From Leptasterias polaris (lineage: Eukaryota; Echinodermata; Asteroidea; Forcipulatida; Asteriidae): a stretch of 64,000 bases of DNA. The notes beneath the pieces were generated by a model. It was not told the origin of the DNA and made no database searches. It was given only the letters and a program-made list of their open reading frames with translations. The stretch is taken from positions 1,847,001-1,911,000 of the forward strand of contig JAZGTN010000064.1 of the NCBI GenBank assembly GCA_037783415.1, given 5' to 3'. This document shows positions 11,148-22,230 of this stretch, one piece after another. The translations under genes and the position numbers were made by a program. Numbering within the stretch: position 1 is the first letter of the stretch; each line of letters opens with the position of its first letter.

Positions 11148-14100
11148 GTACGTGCCACAACAGTACCACACATTAAATTACCACCACTATTCTTCCTGGA
11201 GAATTCCTGGTTCTCCTTATTCAAGTCCATTATTGTACTCGTTACATCTATCTAAAGGTTTGAATACACCCTTAGTCCGTTGGATTTTGGACGCTGTTTT
11301 GTAGCAAGGTCACATGCAAGTCGTCTTTATATTCTAGCTTTTATCATTTATGATTTTAACTGTTCTTCCAGACTTTTAATGTCATCAGAAAAATGTTTAA
11401 TGCAGGTTTTTGTTTTTACTTCGCCAGTTTCGGTGTATATAATACGCAGTGACAACACAATCATTGTATTTTTTGCGAGACACACATTCTCACGCGAATT
11501 CAATTTTGATATTTACGAAAATCCAGCACCGTGAAAATGGCAACGTTGAGTTTTATCGTGACTGGAACGAGTACAAAACTGGGTTTGGGGATCTGCAGAC
11601 AGAGTTTTGGATGGGATTGGACAATATTCATCTTATAACCAGTCAAGATGTCTATCAGCTTCGGGTCCTGCTCTTGTTTGATAATTTGGACTGGACATAT
11701 GCTATGTAAGGCCTGATTTTCATTTTCTTCCCCCATTTTGTGAATGTGAACTAACGTTTACAATGTCGGTAATAATTATAAGCTTTGAAATTTAAACCAT
11801 TGGGGGATTGAGTAAAACAGGCGCAGATTTAAAGCATTTTGAGAAACATTTCACTTCGAAGTAACGTGGTTATGTAAAAATATAGCAGATTTTATGCCAC
11901 AAAATAATCTGATAAAAGTTTCTGCCAGAAACGCTTCTCAGATTATGTATTCCTATTAGGGATTATTCTTCCTGCGTGGACATATTCGCTCAATATTTTC
12001 GGCGATATTTCAAAAACGCGACCACTTTTTGAAATGAAATTTCCACAGGTTAGTTTAATTGTATATTATATCAACATTTATATAGGATTAAAACAGTCGA
12101 ACGGTTCCAAAAACCAAAGGTAGACTTTGCCTTTAAAATATCTGTCCAACCATCCATTTTATCACAAACTATTGGTGTAGCCCAAATCGCCCAATCCAAA
12201 TCAACGTGTACTTTTGAGCTAATTCCTCAATTCAAAATGAGTAATTATCATAATGAAAAATTAAAACGCTTCTGTCTGAAATGTCCTAGGCTGTACGGAA
12301 AACCATCTGTTTAAAAGTTTTCCCAGGGCCTTAAAATCAAAAGGAAAACAGGTTCTCCTCAAATTATAATCAGATAGGACGGCAATGCATCTATGGAATA
12401 CTATCTGCGAGCCTTCAACTCTTAGTCGGCGCGAACCCAACGCTTCAAAATACGTGTTTGTGGGGTTCCCAACACAAAATGTTCACATGTAATAAGTATT
12501 TTCCAATATTTCAGTACGTTTTAGTCAAAAGTGTACACCGATTTTCGCTTAAGTTAAAGGCACTGAACACGTTTGGTAATTACTCAAATTATATAGGCCT
12601 ATTAGCATAAAAACTTACTTGGTAACCAGCAACGGAGAGCTGTTGAACATTGTGAGAAACGACTCCCTCTGAAGTAAAAACGTAGTTTTTGAGAAAGAGG
12701 TAACTTCTCACTAAAATAATAAAAGACTTCATGCATGAAGCCTTTTATTAGCATCTGAAAGCACACAAAATTGTGCAACAAGGGTGTTTTTTCTTTCTTT
12801 ATTTTCTTGCAACTTCGATGACCGATTCAGCCCAAATTTTCACAGGTTTGTTATTTTATGCATATGTTGGGATACACCGAGTGACAATACTGGTCTTTGA
12901 TAATTACCAAACATGTTCAGTGCCTTTAATGATGTCCCAGCAGCCAAAGGTTAACAAAGTGGCTCGTTTTTTACACTCCCAAATACAACCCCTACATGTG
13001 AGATGGAAATATGAGTATAAAGAGAAACATTATAAAACCGCAAAAGTGAACCAATAAAATGGAATTGTCTTGATGCTATCTTTGTTCAAAATCGAGGGGA
13101 AATGGTCAGGGCTGACATCAGATCGCACCAAAGAGCATCGCATATCAAACATTTTCCGGACCACTCACTAAGGGCTTCTTCGTGCTTCGCATGTACTTTG
13201 GGAAGAAATTTGTAAGAAATCTTATACCCGCTTCTGAGATGTGACTGACCGATGATTTGGAGCTTGCACCTGCATTTTTGGGGTACTTTTTTATTACTGA
13301 AATTGGAAACTAGCTCTAAATATAAGTTTCGGCACTAGCTGAGAATCCTGGATCCGCCACTGTAGAAAGTGTTTTTGTTTGATTCAGATAATGATTATAT
13401 GTAAAATTTGTAATTTATAATGTTTGTAGGTATGATGAGTTTCACGTAGCTAACGAGAATGACAATTATACTCTGACGATTGCTAAATATACCGGTGCAA
13501 GTCAAGCAGGTATGTTAGGGTTTTTTCTATTGTTATTTTCTTTCTCGTACTTCAAATCGAAAAACCACCAACTCGTTAAGTTTGATGGGTAGTGGTATAA
13601 ATATATATTTAAAAGTGTTCGGAGAAATTGGACAAGAATACTAACTGTGTATAAACATTTTGGTCTGTTATTCTGTAGTGCGCAAATCAAAATGCCCCCA
13701 AAGCAGTTCTTGAAGTTTTTCAGAAAACCCGATTTGCATAAAGAAACGCGTTCTCTAAATGTATCCACGTGTGTTTTTTTTGAACAAAACCTATGGTGCT
13801 CCATGAGATACCACTTATCTGCATAACGACATACTTATCTGGGCAAATCGAATCAATAATTATAACAATTAATTCGACGTTTTTAGGTAATTCATCTCGC
13901 CCAGACTACCTCCCGACATTAAGGAGTCGACTTTCTAGATTGCATAAGTCATCTTGTCGGCGAGATACATTCTATATACGAACAAATTTTCTTCCTAGTT
14001 GTAAGAAGATGTCTTAGCGAGATAAAAGTTACCAGAATAAGTCGATCCCTTAGTTTCAGGAAGTCTTCTTTGATAAGTCGATGTATTTGTTTTAATAAGT

Positions 14101-14922
14101 CGACTTAGCGAGATAATTTATGTAGTTATCTAGAGTGGTATGGCACTCTTGAAGCTCCGTAGAACCAGCTGATTTGTCGAGATTTAAAGAGAGAGGGGGG
14201 TTGGGGACAGGGCAGGGGAAAGGAAAATCGGGACGGTGGATTCGGAGGGGAGGGGGAGGGGCAGGGGAGAACAAAGTTAAAGAAAAAGAACAAACATTTC
14301 AATCTCCTTGTACTAATCTCACACAAATAAATTTTCAACCGTTCCGGACTTCTCCGCCGATGCACACACGCGCTCCCCCTTGCATTTTCCGTAAATGAGC
14401 AAAACTGTTCTAATCAATTTTGCTGAAAAGATCAACAAGAGACGTTCAGAGTGTGTACTTACAGATCATCGTTATTGCTCCACCATTTCACCAAGACCTG
14501 GTCATCGTGTCGTTACACCTTCGCATTGCTCCCTCTCTTTCTATCGTTAACCATCCTTCGAAACTGAAAACAAAGAGTTACGCCAAGGCTATCGGATCCT
14601 AACCAAAATGTATATTAAACTAACAATTCTTTGTTAATAATTGTTCTTATTTCCAGGTGACTCGATGATAATACATCACAATGGAATGCCATGGTCAACG
14701 TATGACAAGGACAACGACAATGCTGAGGGCAACTGTGCAGAAATCAACCATGGAGCTTGGTGGTACAATAATTGTAAAACCTCTAACTTAAACGGACCGT
14801 ATTGGAATAACAGATACTTGAGTGGAAATGAAAAAGGGGTAACTTGGGAAAGTTGGCACGGAAATGATCAGTCATTGGCCGAAGTGGACATGAAAATAAA
14901 ACCACTGAGTGCCGGTAACTAG
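11005..14922 (+). CDS. Fibrinogen-related domain (FReD) protein, C-terminal gene body
   Basis: Four exons (11005-11147, 11527-11705, 13430-13509, 14657-14922) splice in compatible phases (1/0, 0/2, 2/1, 1/stop) into a complete fibrinogen C-terminal domain of about 222 residues, the normal length. Visible hallmarks are the opening K-D-C-W-D-H, the G-G-G-G-W-T turn, F-Y-R-D-W-N-E-Y-K-T-G-F-G, the W-M-G-L-D-N-I-H-L segment, the calcium-site loop Y-D-K-D-N-D-N, N-C-A-E and C-K-T-S-N-L-N-G. All four conserved cysteines are present (exons 1, 1, 4 and 4). Proteins of this family (ficolins, FREPs, tenascin-type domains) are secreted and bind acetylated sugars or pathogen surfaces. The N-terminal exons and signal peptide are not identified. 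The exon 2 acceptor appears to have moved (see its entry), so functional status is probable but not proven. Confidence 0.88.
11527..11705 (+). CDS. FReD exon 2, with a shifted acceptor
   Basis: It encodes R-E-N-G-N-V-E-F-Y-R-D-W-N-E-Y through L-D-W-T-Y-A and ends before GTAAGG. The homologous exon at 22231 starts nine bases further upstream, at a clean TTGCAG. Here the same place reads TTTACG, with no AG. The first usable AG is inside the old exon (CCAG at 11523-11526), so the protein would lose three residues (K-I-Q equivalent) of the strand after G-G-W-T. The phase is preserved. Whether the shifted site is used needs RNA evidence. Confidence 0.8.
12558..12925. mobile_element. MITE with TTAA target duplication (piggyBac-type)
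   Basis: Terminal inverted repeats AGGCACTGAACACGTTTGGT and ACCAAACATGTTCAGTGCCT are flanked on both sides by TTAA (12554-12557, 12926-12929). It lies in the second FReD intron. There is no transposase, so it is non-autonomous. TTAA duplication is the hallmark of piggyBac-superfamily movement. Confidence 0.85.
13430..13509 (+). CDS. FReD exon 3
   Basis: A short exon between acceptor ATGTTTGTAG and donor GTATGT. It encodes Y-D-E-F-H-V-A-N-E-N-D-N-Y-T-L-T-I, the usual FReD segment after the hydrophobic strand, and ends G-A-S-Q-A-G. It starts in phase 2 and ends in phase 1, fitting both neighbours. Confidence 0.88.
13800..14130. repeat. Degenerate intronic repeat with AATAAGTCGA/GCGAGATAA words
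   Basis: Several loosely repeated words (ATAAGTCGA, TAGCGAGATAA, CTTATCTG) lie between FReD exons 3 and 4. They may be remnants of an AT-rich element with inverted ends. Boundaries are unclear. Confidence 0.4.
14189..14275 (+). repeat. G-rich tract in FReD intron 3
   Basis: Multiple runs of three to six G residues over about 85 bp on the plus strand, capable in principle of forming G-quadruplexes in DNA or pre-mRNA. The cysteine-free open frames over it are low complexity. Confidence 0.7.
14657..14922 (+). CDS. FReD exon 4, terminal exon with calcium site
   Basis: Starts after TTATTTCCAG and encodes G-D-S-M-I-I-H-H-N-G-M-P-W-S-T-Y, the D-K-D-N-D-N calcium loop, N-C-A-E, G-A-W-W-Y-N-N-C and a terminal E-V-D-M-K-I-K-P before TAG at 14920-14922. 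This is the most conserved part of the family and contains the ligand-binding face. Confidence 0.92.
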
Positions 14923-15460
14923 AACAAAGACTAAAGGACGGTTTACTTTCCAAGTGAATTGAAAATATTCCTGCCTCAAAAACACAGGTTCACGGAGAAA
15001 ACAAGAACGAAAAAGTTTGATCACAATTCAATTTGTAGAATCTTGTTACCAATTTCGAAGAGAATTTTGTTTTGACCATGCTTCATACAGATCGAGGCGA
15101 GGGATCGTCGAAAGCAAATTTTATCCAAGACATTTTGCAAAATGAACTAACTCCAAGGTTTTTTACCCTGGAATTTCTAATATTGGAAAAATTGAAAGAA
15201 CGTATAAAGATCTTGAAAAACAAAGTAAAACAGAGAACTAAAATCCAAATAAGTAAACCCATATATAAAATACACAAATTGTTTTAATTGTACTGCTTAG
15301 AAGTGTAAGAGTTTTACTATCGCAGAGTCGCATTTTAAAACACCTTTGGTTAGTTGCAATAATGTGCCACTTGACTATTGCATTATTAAAACCTTCACTT
15401 ATGTAGTATTTCAGAGCACAGCCACTTATATCTAGCGCCCGCAAAGGCTGCAACTGTATC

Positions 15461-15466
15461 AATAAA
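15461..15466 (+). terminator. Polyadenylation signal for the FReD gene
   Basis: A canonical AATAAA lies about 540 bases after the FReD stop, with a T-rich stretch (GTCTGTCTTTC) about 30 bases further on. This is a plausible 3' end near 15485. Confidence 0.55.
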
Positions 15467-15489
15467 CATTGTTCCATGTCACAATTTCA

Positions 15490-16230
15490 ACGTCTGTCTT
15501 TCAACTGCAAGAAACTTAGCTTCGGCCACAATATTATTAAATGGCGGCCGCAAGCTTCAAAGTTACGACTGCAGTGGTGATTTTGTTTAATTTTTTTAAA
15601 TGAGATATCGCCTAACTCACAAGGCCACGGACGGCCACTTCAAGGTGAGGGCTACACATAACTGATTTGGGCTATCGACCCAAATCAATTGACACCAGGG
15701 GCACGTTGCCTCCTACTCCTGGGGCTGAAACAGGGTTACCCCCTTCACAGTCCTTAAGGATGTAGGCATGGGTATCATCCACTAGGAGCCTGTCTGGTAG
15801 AGCAGAATGCACTACCTTCCCAACTTTTTCGATGCTGTGAAATACATCACATAAGGTGAAAGCTAAATGCACCAATCAAACGGCACGAATTGGGCTTTAA
15901 AAATAATTAGAGTAAAGATACATTAATGAGTTTTAAGAGACTTATTACACATTTTCTGTTTAAAATTTCAATGACAACTTTCTTGAGCAAGCAGCCAAGT
16001 TGTTTTGGGAAACAATTGAGTACGTTTGCCCATAATATGCTTATTTTGGTTTAGCTCATCGTGTAGTACTCTAAATAACTTGTTTTCTAAATTGGTATCT
16101 TTTTGTAGTTTAATAAGGTATTGTTACTACTATTAATATTATTAAAGCGTTAGTAAATTAGTCAAATATCCGGACATAGAAGATTGGTAACGTCTGATGC
16201 CAAAATCACTTTCTACTCAGTATCGCGTTT
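15490..16230. other. Stretch with no recognised gene
   Basis: A minus-strand open frame at 15672-15875 (67 codons, Gly/Val-rich end) has no motif I recognise and no clear splice sites. It may be part of a repeat. The rest is AT-rich. Confidence 0.45.
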
Positions 16231-16231
16231 T

Positions 16232-16492
16232 TACGGAGCCCCTAAGGGGACAGGTAAAAATTAAAAAGGTAAACAAAAACAATACTGAAACTATTTCGTT
16301 CCCTCAAAATATTATTTCTTTCCCTCCAAATATTGTTTCGTTCCCACGAAATAACTTATTTTCAAGGGAATGAAAAAGTTTTTTGTGAGGACGAAACAGT
16401 ATTTCGAGGGGGAAAAAATAGTATTTTATTTTTTCTTAAATTTTTGTTTTACCATTTCAAATATGTTTTAATGTCCCTTTAGGGGTTCTGTA
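16232..16492. mobile_element. Foldback element, short member of the CGTTCCCTCGAAAT family
   Basis: The left tip TACGGAGCCCCTAAGGGGAC and right tip GTCCCTTTAGGGGTTCTGTA are inverted. Arms carry one to three degenerate TTTCGTTCCCTCAAAATATT units, inverted in the right half (AACAGTATTTCGAGGGGGAA). Same family as 40085-41360 but only 261 bp. Confidence 0.85.
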
Positions 16493-16715
16493 CGATTTAT
16501 CTCGCATTAAGTAATTATTCTCAAAAGACGTTCGATAATACCGGAACCCTATAGGGACGGGTTCAAAAGAAAAATTGAAGAGGAAAACATAGCAAAATAT
16601 ATCAAAAATAATAACAATAAAAGGGAGACGACATTTTTCAATCGTCTCATAAGGGGGCCTGTTCGAAACCCTGTCACGTGAACAACCTACAAAGGAACAC
16701 CACAATATCATGGAC

Positions 16716-16860
16716 AAAGTGGCGTGTCGTGGCCGAGCGGTTAAGTGCATCGGACTCAAATTCTGGTGGCTGAGTCATCAGGGTGTGGGTTCGAATCCCG
16801 GTCATGACACTTGTGTCCTTGAGCAAGACACTTAACTGGTGTGGACCGTTTGATAAAAGA
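16716..16860 (+). mobile_element. tRNA-Leu-derived SINE (family A), truncated copy 2
   Basis: The head at 16723-16809 has A box TGGCCGAGCGGTTAAGTG and B box GGGTTCGAATCCC. It is followed by TTGTGTCCTTGAGCAAGACA, then breaks off. Orientation is opposite to the other two copies. Confidence 0.85.
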
Positions 16861-17850
16861 AACACTTACACCTCTATTGCCCATCGATTCAACCATGACT
16901 CTGCTGCATTGGTGTCTCAGACACTAATTTTGAACACTCACTTATTATAGAAAAGTTAAACTTTGGAGGGTGGGAGATTGAATGAAGGAATTAGATACAC
17001 ATTATTTGTTGCAATGGATATCGATTTTATGATTTTATAGTTGTGGACAATGACTGCAAATTTTGTCTGTATAATTATTTCCCTGAAAATATTGAACACT
17101 TTTTCTTGTTATTTGTCTTCATTATATCTTTTTAGGAGTAAATTTGCCTAATCAAATTTGTGTTTACACCCATTTGTTTACGTTCCAAACCGGTGCATTC
17201 AAAGCTATCAACAGACCGTAGACTTGGAGCAAGAAAGCAACGGATCAATGATAGTACGTGATCTTCACTAAGAGGAATGCGTTCTCTTCGCCCTTGAGCT
17301 TGCAATAAGCAGGCAGACGAAATATTCGATAAACTCAACCAATAAGGTTGCTTTTTTCTCTTATCATCAACGTTTAGAGTGCACATTTAGAAAGAAAAAA
17401 AATGCTATGCTGTTGCTCATTGCCAATATTTCCTGCCGTTCGAATTATATAAGAATAAAACCAAATTATAGCTGACAAAATTACAAGTCTCTAACCTCTA
17501 AATGGTGCATCACAACATGTAATCGGTCACTTCCCTTCCTCTCTAATGTACCCCGTGGGGTAAGTCAGATTATTTGTCCCTTTGACTGATTCCAGGTAAT
17601 ACTGATTCAGGAATGGATCAAGCCCCACATGACCTGGATCCGGGCCAATATTGATCTGGAATGTCTAGGAGTTCCAAAGAGGGGAATGTTCCACAAGGCA
17701 CTTTGATTAGAACGTCTATGGGAGAATGTTAAGTGTAGGGGCAAATGAAAGAATAAAGGAAGTTTCAACAGAGATGCATAACTAGGAACGAGTTAGTGTT
17801 CCTTTAGTTAACAACCGAGAGAACTTCCCTTAAAAATTGTTATTGTTTAA

Positions 17851-18128
17851 AGGGACACACCGGTTAACTGTTCACGTAATTTAGTCATGTAGAATCATAG
17901 ACAATTATTTCCAGCTGGTTTTTATATTTTTTATACAAAATAATCACGTAATTAACGAGAAATGACCGGGAAAAAAAGCGGTCATAGGTCAGCGTATACG
18001 CTTTACCAGACGTTGCAAGTGTCAAAATTACGGGGTACATGTTGCGCAATGTTGCAAGTAGACTGGTGCTCTGTTTATGTAAATGTTTTACTATGGCAAG
18101 GCATGCGGATCCAGTCTACGTTATCCAT
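17851..18128. mobile_element. MITE half, TTAA-flanked (AGGGACACACCGG family), copy 1
   Basis: Begins TTAA-AGGGACACACCGGTTAAC. About 280 bp is homologous, in inverted orientation, to 23583-23863. The only visible tip is the AGGGACAC one; the other side is disrupted by the element starting near 18136. Confidence 0.75.
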
Positions 18129-18135
18129 CTGAAAG

Positions 18136-18953
18136 GGGTTGTTCTAAAACCCCCTCGACCCCCTCGACCCCCACGACCCACGACCCACGACCCCCTCGAC
18201 CCCTCGACTTATGCTCGATTTATTTTTATGTACACCAAAATTGCCACATGACACGATCTCAGCCAATCACGCACGAAGCAAACTGCGCGTGATTGGCTGA
18301 GATCGGGTACTGTGGCAATTTTGGTGTACAGAAAAAAAATCGCGGCATTTCCAAGCGTATCTCTTGGCCGACCCGAGCCTGAATAGGAGTATATCCCAAC
18401 TGGGATCCTGCGTTTACCGCCCGAGTACGATTTAGGCCAACTCATTACGTGATGATCAGGCAGACTCAATTCCGGCTGATCGCTCCCGTCCTGTGTCAAC
18501 AATTACTACTTGCTCTATGCGGAGCTCGAGGTTGTAGACCCGACCGACCATGGCCCAGACGTGTTTTGGGGTTTTGTCAGTCTCCCACACCCCCGGCCAA
18601 CGTGATCATGATTGGTGTGCACGTGACGACGTGCGGAAGCGGATTAAATACGCTCATTTTTTATGCTAAGTGACCTCATTTGTCCTGGGGAAAATACGCA
18701 GACCATTTCTTTTCGGATTTTGGTGTTGGCACAGAATGTTAAAATTAGCAGTTCGTCGGAAGGAAGTCGCGTCGCCTGTTCTTTGGATCACACGCTGTGA
18801 ATTCTAAATCGGGGACTTAATTCTTACTCGGCCGTAAAGCGATGTTTTTATGAATTCGGAATTGGGACACGTTTCGATTACGGGGCGGACGTCGAGGGTC
18901 GAGGGGTCGTGGGTCGTGGGGGTCGAGGGGGTCGAGGGGGTTTTAGAACAACC
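18136..18953. mobile_element. DNA element with GGGTTGTTCTAAAACCCC ends
   Basis: The ends GGGTTGTTCTAAAACCCC and GGGGTTTTAGAACAACCC are inverted. Inside each end is a G/C-rich simple repeat (CGACCCC)n on the left and (GGGGTCG)n on the right. The element is 818 bp and has no recognisable transposase. It contains the perfect-arm hairpin at 18229-18330 in its left half. Confidence 0.7.
18229..18330. repeat. 102-bp hairpin-forming inverted repeat
   Basis: TGTACACCAAAATTGCCACA pairs with TGTGGCAATTTTGGTGTACA, and after a 5-base bulge CGATCTCAGCCAATCACGC pairs with GCGTGATTGGCTGAGATCG around a 14-base loop. A transcript would fold into a long, almost unbroken stem. Confidence 0.9.
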
Positions 18954-19084
18954 CATCTGAAAGTGTGTATAATTAAACAACGGACACGGAAACCAGTCAA
19001 CTCGCCCCCAGCAAAGTCGCCAATTACAAAGTCGCCCCCTAGCAAAGTCGCCCCTCACAAGGGAATATAACAAATTGTTGTGAT

Positions 19085-19503
19085 TGGACTTCCTGGGAAT
19101 GAAAGCTATCTTGAGGGACCGAAAGCTATCTTGAGGGAACGAAAGAGGAATTCTGGGAAACGAAAGTATATTTCGGGCGAACAAAATTGTATTTCGAGGA
19201 AACGAAAGCATATCTTGAGGGAACAAAACCATATTGCTGGGGAACGAAATCATAATTCGGGGGAAATAAAGCGTGTTCGAGGGAACGAAACGTTACCTAG
19301 AAAAACACACTTCGTTCACAAAATTAAATAAAACTAATTTGTGTGACAAAACTAAATTATGATTTAATTAAAGTAACATTTTGAGGAAACAACATGATTG
19401 TTGTTGGGCTTTTGTATGTCGAGGGATGAAATAGAAATTTCGAGTGAGGTATTTTTTTTCCCACCTTTTAATTATTAATTTCTTTTTCACCTGTCCCATC
19501 AGC
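19085..19503. mobile_element. Foldback-family fragment with GGGAACGAAA arrays
   Basis: Degenerate 20-22-bp units of the form GAGGGAACGAAAGCATAT, ending near CACCTGTCCCATCAG, a decayed version of the family tip CACCTGTCCCTTTAG. Inverted relative to 22486-23299, with which it shares a junction sequence containing GGAAT/CCAATCA words. Open frames reading through the units are not genes. Confidence 0.65.
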
Positions 19504-19659
19504 GTGGTTTTTTTCTTCTTGGGGGGGGGGGGTTGTTTTTTGTTACTTTTTATCACAAAAATTGTTTAAACTATTTGCACCGTCAATATAAAAGTGGTAT
19601 TCCTATATATTGACATAAATCTTATTTAATTACCAAGAAATTCAGTACAAATTGGGGGA

Positions 19660-19875
19660 AGGAACTAACCCCGAAGATCACGAGGGTTATCCGAACCGAA
19701 AAAGTGGTTCGAATAACCCGCGTGACGTTCGTTTTTTGAAAATGCTCAAAAACGGCCAAAATTGATGGTTTCTTTTAGGAACCGTTCTTCTCCATTCCTG
19801 GAAGACATTTGGAGTCATGTTTTAGTCTATTCTGTAGCAAAAATAGCCCAATGAAGCCGGTGTGTCCCTTTAAGC
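19660..19875. mobile_element. Fragment of a GTGTCCCTTTAA-tipped MITE
   Basis: Ends in CCGGTGTGTCCCTTTAA, the tip seen at 17851 and 23863, but the body differs. It contains a GGTTATCCGAACCGAAAAAG...TTCGAATAACC inverted repeat. Boundary on the left is uncertain. Confidence 0.5.
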
Positions 19876-20569
19876 ATAGCGCAGTGACGGTTTATTATGT
19901 ATACCTCAGAGAGAGAAATATTTTAATAGATGAAAGAGTGCATCCATACAAGTGGCCGAGTGCAAGCATGTAATGATTTAAGACCATGGAAGACCACGAA
20001 AAACATTTCGATGGTATTCAATATATGAATAAAATACTGAGAGTTTGTAAAAGAACATGCTCTGTCCAAATAGTCCTTAGCGAATTAGCGATTTGTTTAT
20101 GGGAGTGAGGGAAATTTGAAACTATTTCCGGTAGTGGTCATCGAAAGATATAGGGGAGGGAAACGTTGTGAAGTTTATGGCCCATGGTAAAAACAGAAAG
20201 AAAGAAAGAAAGGAAAAACCCCATCTTACGACTGTTTGCTGCTTTAGTGGGAGACAATGGTCCCTGTCTTTTGAACAGTCAATACAAAAGAAATACAATA
20301 CCAAGTAGAAGGTTGTTACAGAAAAGAGGGGTTTGGGTTGGAAAGGGGATGACAGAATTTACTAATCAAATTTCCGATGATTATATGCTGAGCTAATTGT
20401 TTCGTTGTTTTTACCTTTAATGAAAGGGGCACAGAACATTATTGTCTTTGCATTTTGTATTATTAAAGTTACAATTCTTAAGCTGTTGACAGAATACAAT
20501 ATTTCGAGAAAGGATTCCCTTTGAAGTAGTATGCTTTGGATAAATTTACGCCTAAAAACACTTTTAAAA

Positions 20570-20612
20570 ATCTGAGAAACGATTTATGCATGAATCGTTT
20601 CTCATATTTCTG
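20570..20612. repeat. Short hairpin with ATGCAT centre
   Basis: TGAGAAACGATT and AATCGTTTCTCA are inverted around TATGCATG. A similar motif (GAAACGATTCATGCATGAATCG) recurs near 61648, so it belongs to a dispersed MITE family. Confidence 0.7.
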
Positions 20613-20859
20613 AGAGTTGGTGTCCGTTCGCGAATGCTGCGGCCAGAGATGAGATGGTTAATTACTCGCTGTCACCTTGCTAAACGATGGATTTGAAGTT
20701 ATTGTTAAAATACCGGTTTTTGTTGTCTTTAGACTCAGCAAGTAGACACTGTAATCAGCTGAAACTGTCACATGTGACTTTTGTTGAAAATTTCTTTATA
20801 ATTAAATAATAAACCACAATGGAAAACGAACTGTGCAATTTTGTTTATATGTTTTGGTG

Positions 20860-21010
20860 TTGAATAAAGAAACATTGACTAGAGCGGGATTTGAACCAAC
20901 GACCTCTGGAATAACGTGCCATAGCTCTACCAACTGAGCTATCTGGCTTATGTTGGCGGTGTCACTATTTTGTCAATAAATTTGTTCGGGGGTACCAGTC
21001 AGAAGCCATT
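20860..21010 (-). mobile_element. tRNA-derived SINE (family B), copy 3
   Basis: Minus-strand tRNA-like head at 20877-20950 (A box TAGCTCAGTTGGTAGAGCT, B box GGTTCAAATCC) followed by the shared body with GGCTTCTGACTGGTACCCC. Inserted immediately upstream of the duplicated FReD segment. Confidence 0.8.
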
Positions 21011-21139
21011 AATAACAAGAATTATTTTGACACAAAAAAATCTATATCCCTACCTTTACAGAGAGTGGCCCCTAAACAAGGTCGCACTTCACATACTCTG
21101 TATTTTTTGTGTACATGCTTGTTTTTCTTTTTCTAACGG

Positions 21140-21232
21140 ACAAAGAAAGCCCTGGCAGCTCCTGTTCTCATGGCAACCAAAGCATCAACGATAAGATATC
21201 ACATACAGGAGAGAATGCCTTCAACTACCGGT
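21140..21232 (+). pseudogene. Duplicate of the FReD linker exon
   Basis: It aligns with 5062-5152 across the exon (CCTGTTCTCATGGCAACC, AGCATCAACG, CCTTCAACTACCG) and into the intron (AGGCCTTGGATT). The Thr/Ser frame is still open and a GT follows (GTATAC). However, the acceptor that reads CTGACAG in copy 1 reads CTAACGG here, so the AG is lost. No copy of FReD exon 1 follows before the exon 2 duplicate at 22231. Confidence 0.65.
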
Positions 21233-21625
21233 ATACAAAGGCCTTGGATTATAAATACACAATGGCACCTATACGAAAAAGGGCGCTTATTAGGCCTCTA
21301 TTGACGTAATGCAAATAATGAAACTCGTATGAAGCAATGATAATTCAGAAGCGTATACAATTATTTGCTTCTAGTTGTGGTAGGATTTTAGGTTGCAATT
21401 GCTATGTGGGTAGGGGTGAAATTAGGATTCCAAGAAAGGACAACAACAGTTTTGCCAGTGCCAAAAAATAGTCAATATAAAGGGTCAGCTGTAACAATGA
21501 CCAGTAGCGGCACCAGACCTGTTAATTTGGGGGGGAGGGGGAAAGAGGGGGAAAAACTTAGATTTAGGGGGGCAAACAAAAATCTATAGTGTAATTTTGT
21601 ACTGCAGAAAAGCATTACTACTTAC

Positions 21626-21811
21626 CACTTTGACGGACTTACACCATCTGGGACTTACACCATCTGGGGCATTTACGTCAATATTAACTTCAATCCTGGG
21701 GTGTTTGTGTTTGGGTTTAGGATTCTCATCGCTAGATTCAGAATCAGATCTGTGCCTATCATCATGGGATGGAGGTTGTTTGGATTTCTTGCAAAACTTT
21801 CTAATATCCAT
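21626..21811 (-). CDS. Transposase-like first exon (hAT/ZMYM type), fragment
   Basis: From an ATG at 21811 the minus strand encodes 62 codons beginning M-D-I-R-K-F-C-K-K-S-K-Q, then an acidic, Ser-rich stretch (S-D-S-E-S-S-D-E-N) and a basic one (P-K-P-K-H-K-H-P-R). It ends at codon boundary before a strong donor GTAAGTAG. M-D-I-R-x-F-F/C-K openings with Ser/Asp-rich tails are typical of hAT-derived and ZMYM1-like transposase genes, whose next exon carries a zinc finger. I see no such exon downstream, so it may be an orphan. A short direct repeat (GGACTTACACCATCTGG) is contained in it. Confidence 0.4.
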
Positions 21812-22230
21812 TTTAACTAACTGTTTTACCAACGTGTTTAAGTGCAACAACTAGCAGTAGGCATAATACAGCACTCCACGTTAACATCAAGTTTATGTCG
21901 TGTGTACTCACAAGCCTAAAATTCATTCCAGAAATAAGATTTTGCACTGTGTGAATTTGACGTGTTGTGCGAACTGCGTTTACAATGGCTGCTTGCGGTT
22001 ATAGTTACCTCTTATCTCCACACCATGCAAAGCGTCAAACACCATTTATTATCCATCAAGTTTTAATAATTCATAAAGTTCAGATCACTTTTGTTTGCAC
22101 ACAAAAAGTATTACATTCCAAAGCTTGCATTTTTAACCGTATATCCACACGCAGTGACACCTTTGTTTGCACTAAACCAATTTTCACGCTAACCCCATAG
22201 AAATGAAAGTTTGAATCTACGATCTTGCAG

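Noticed and set aside
18804..19331. 149-codon minus frame and 83-codon plus frame
   Set aside because: Cross the GGGAACGAAA arrays of a foldback element, composition driven by the repeat.
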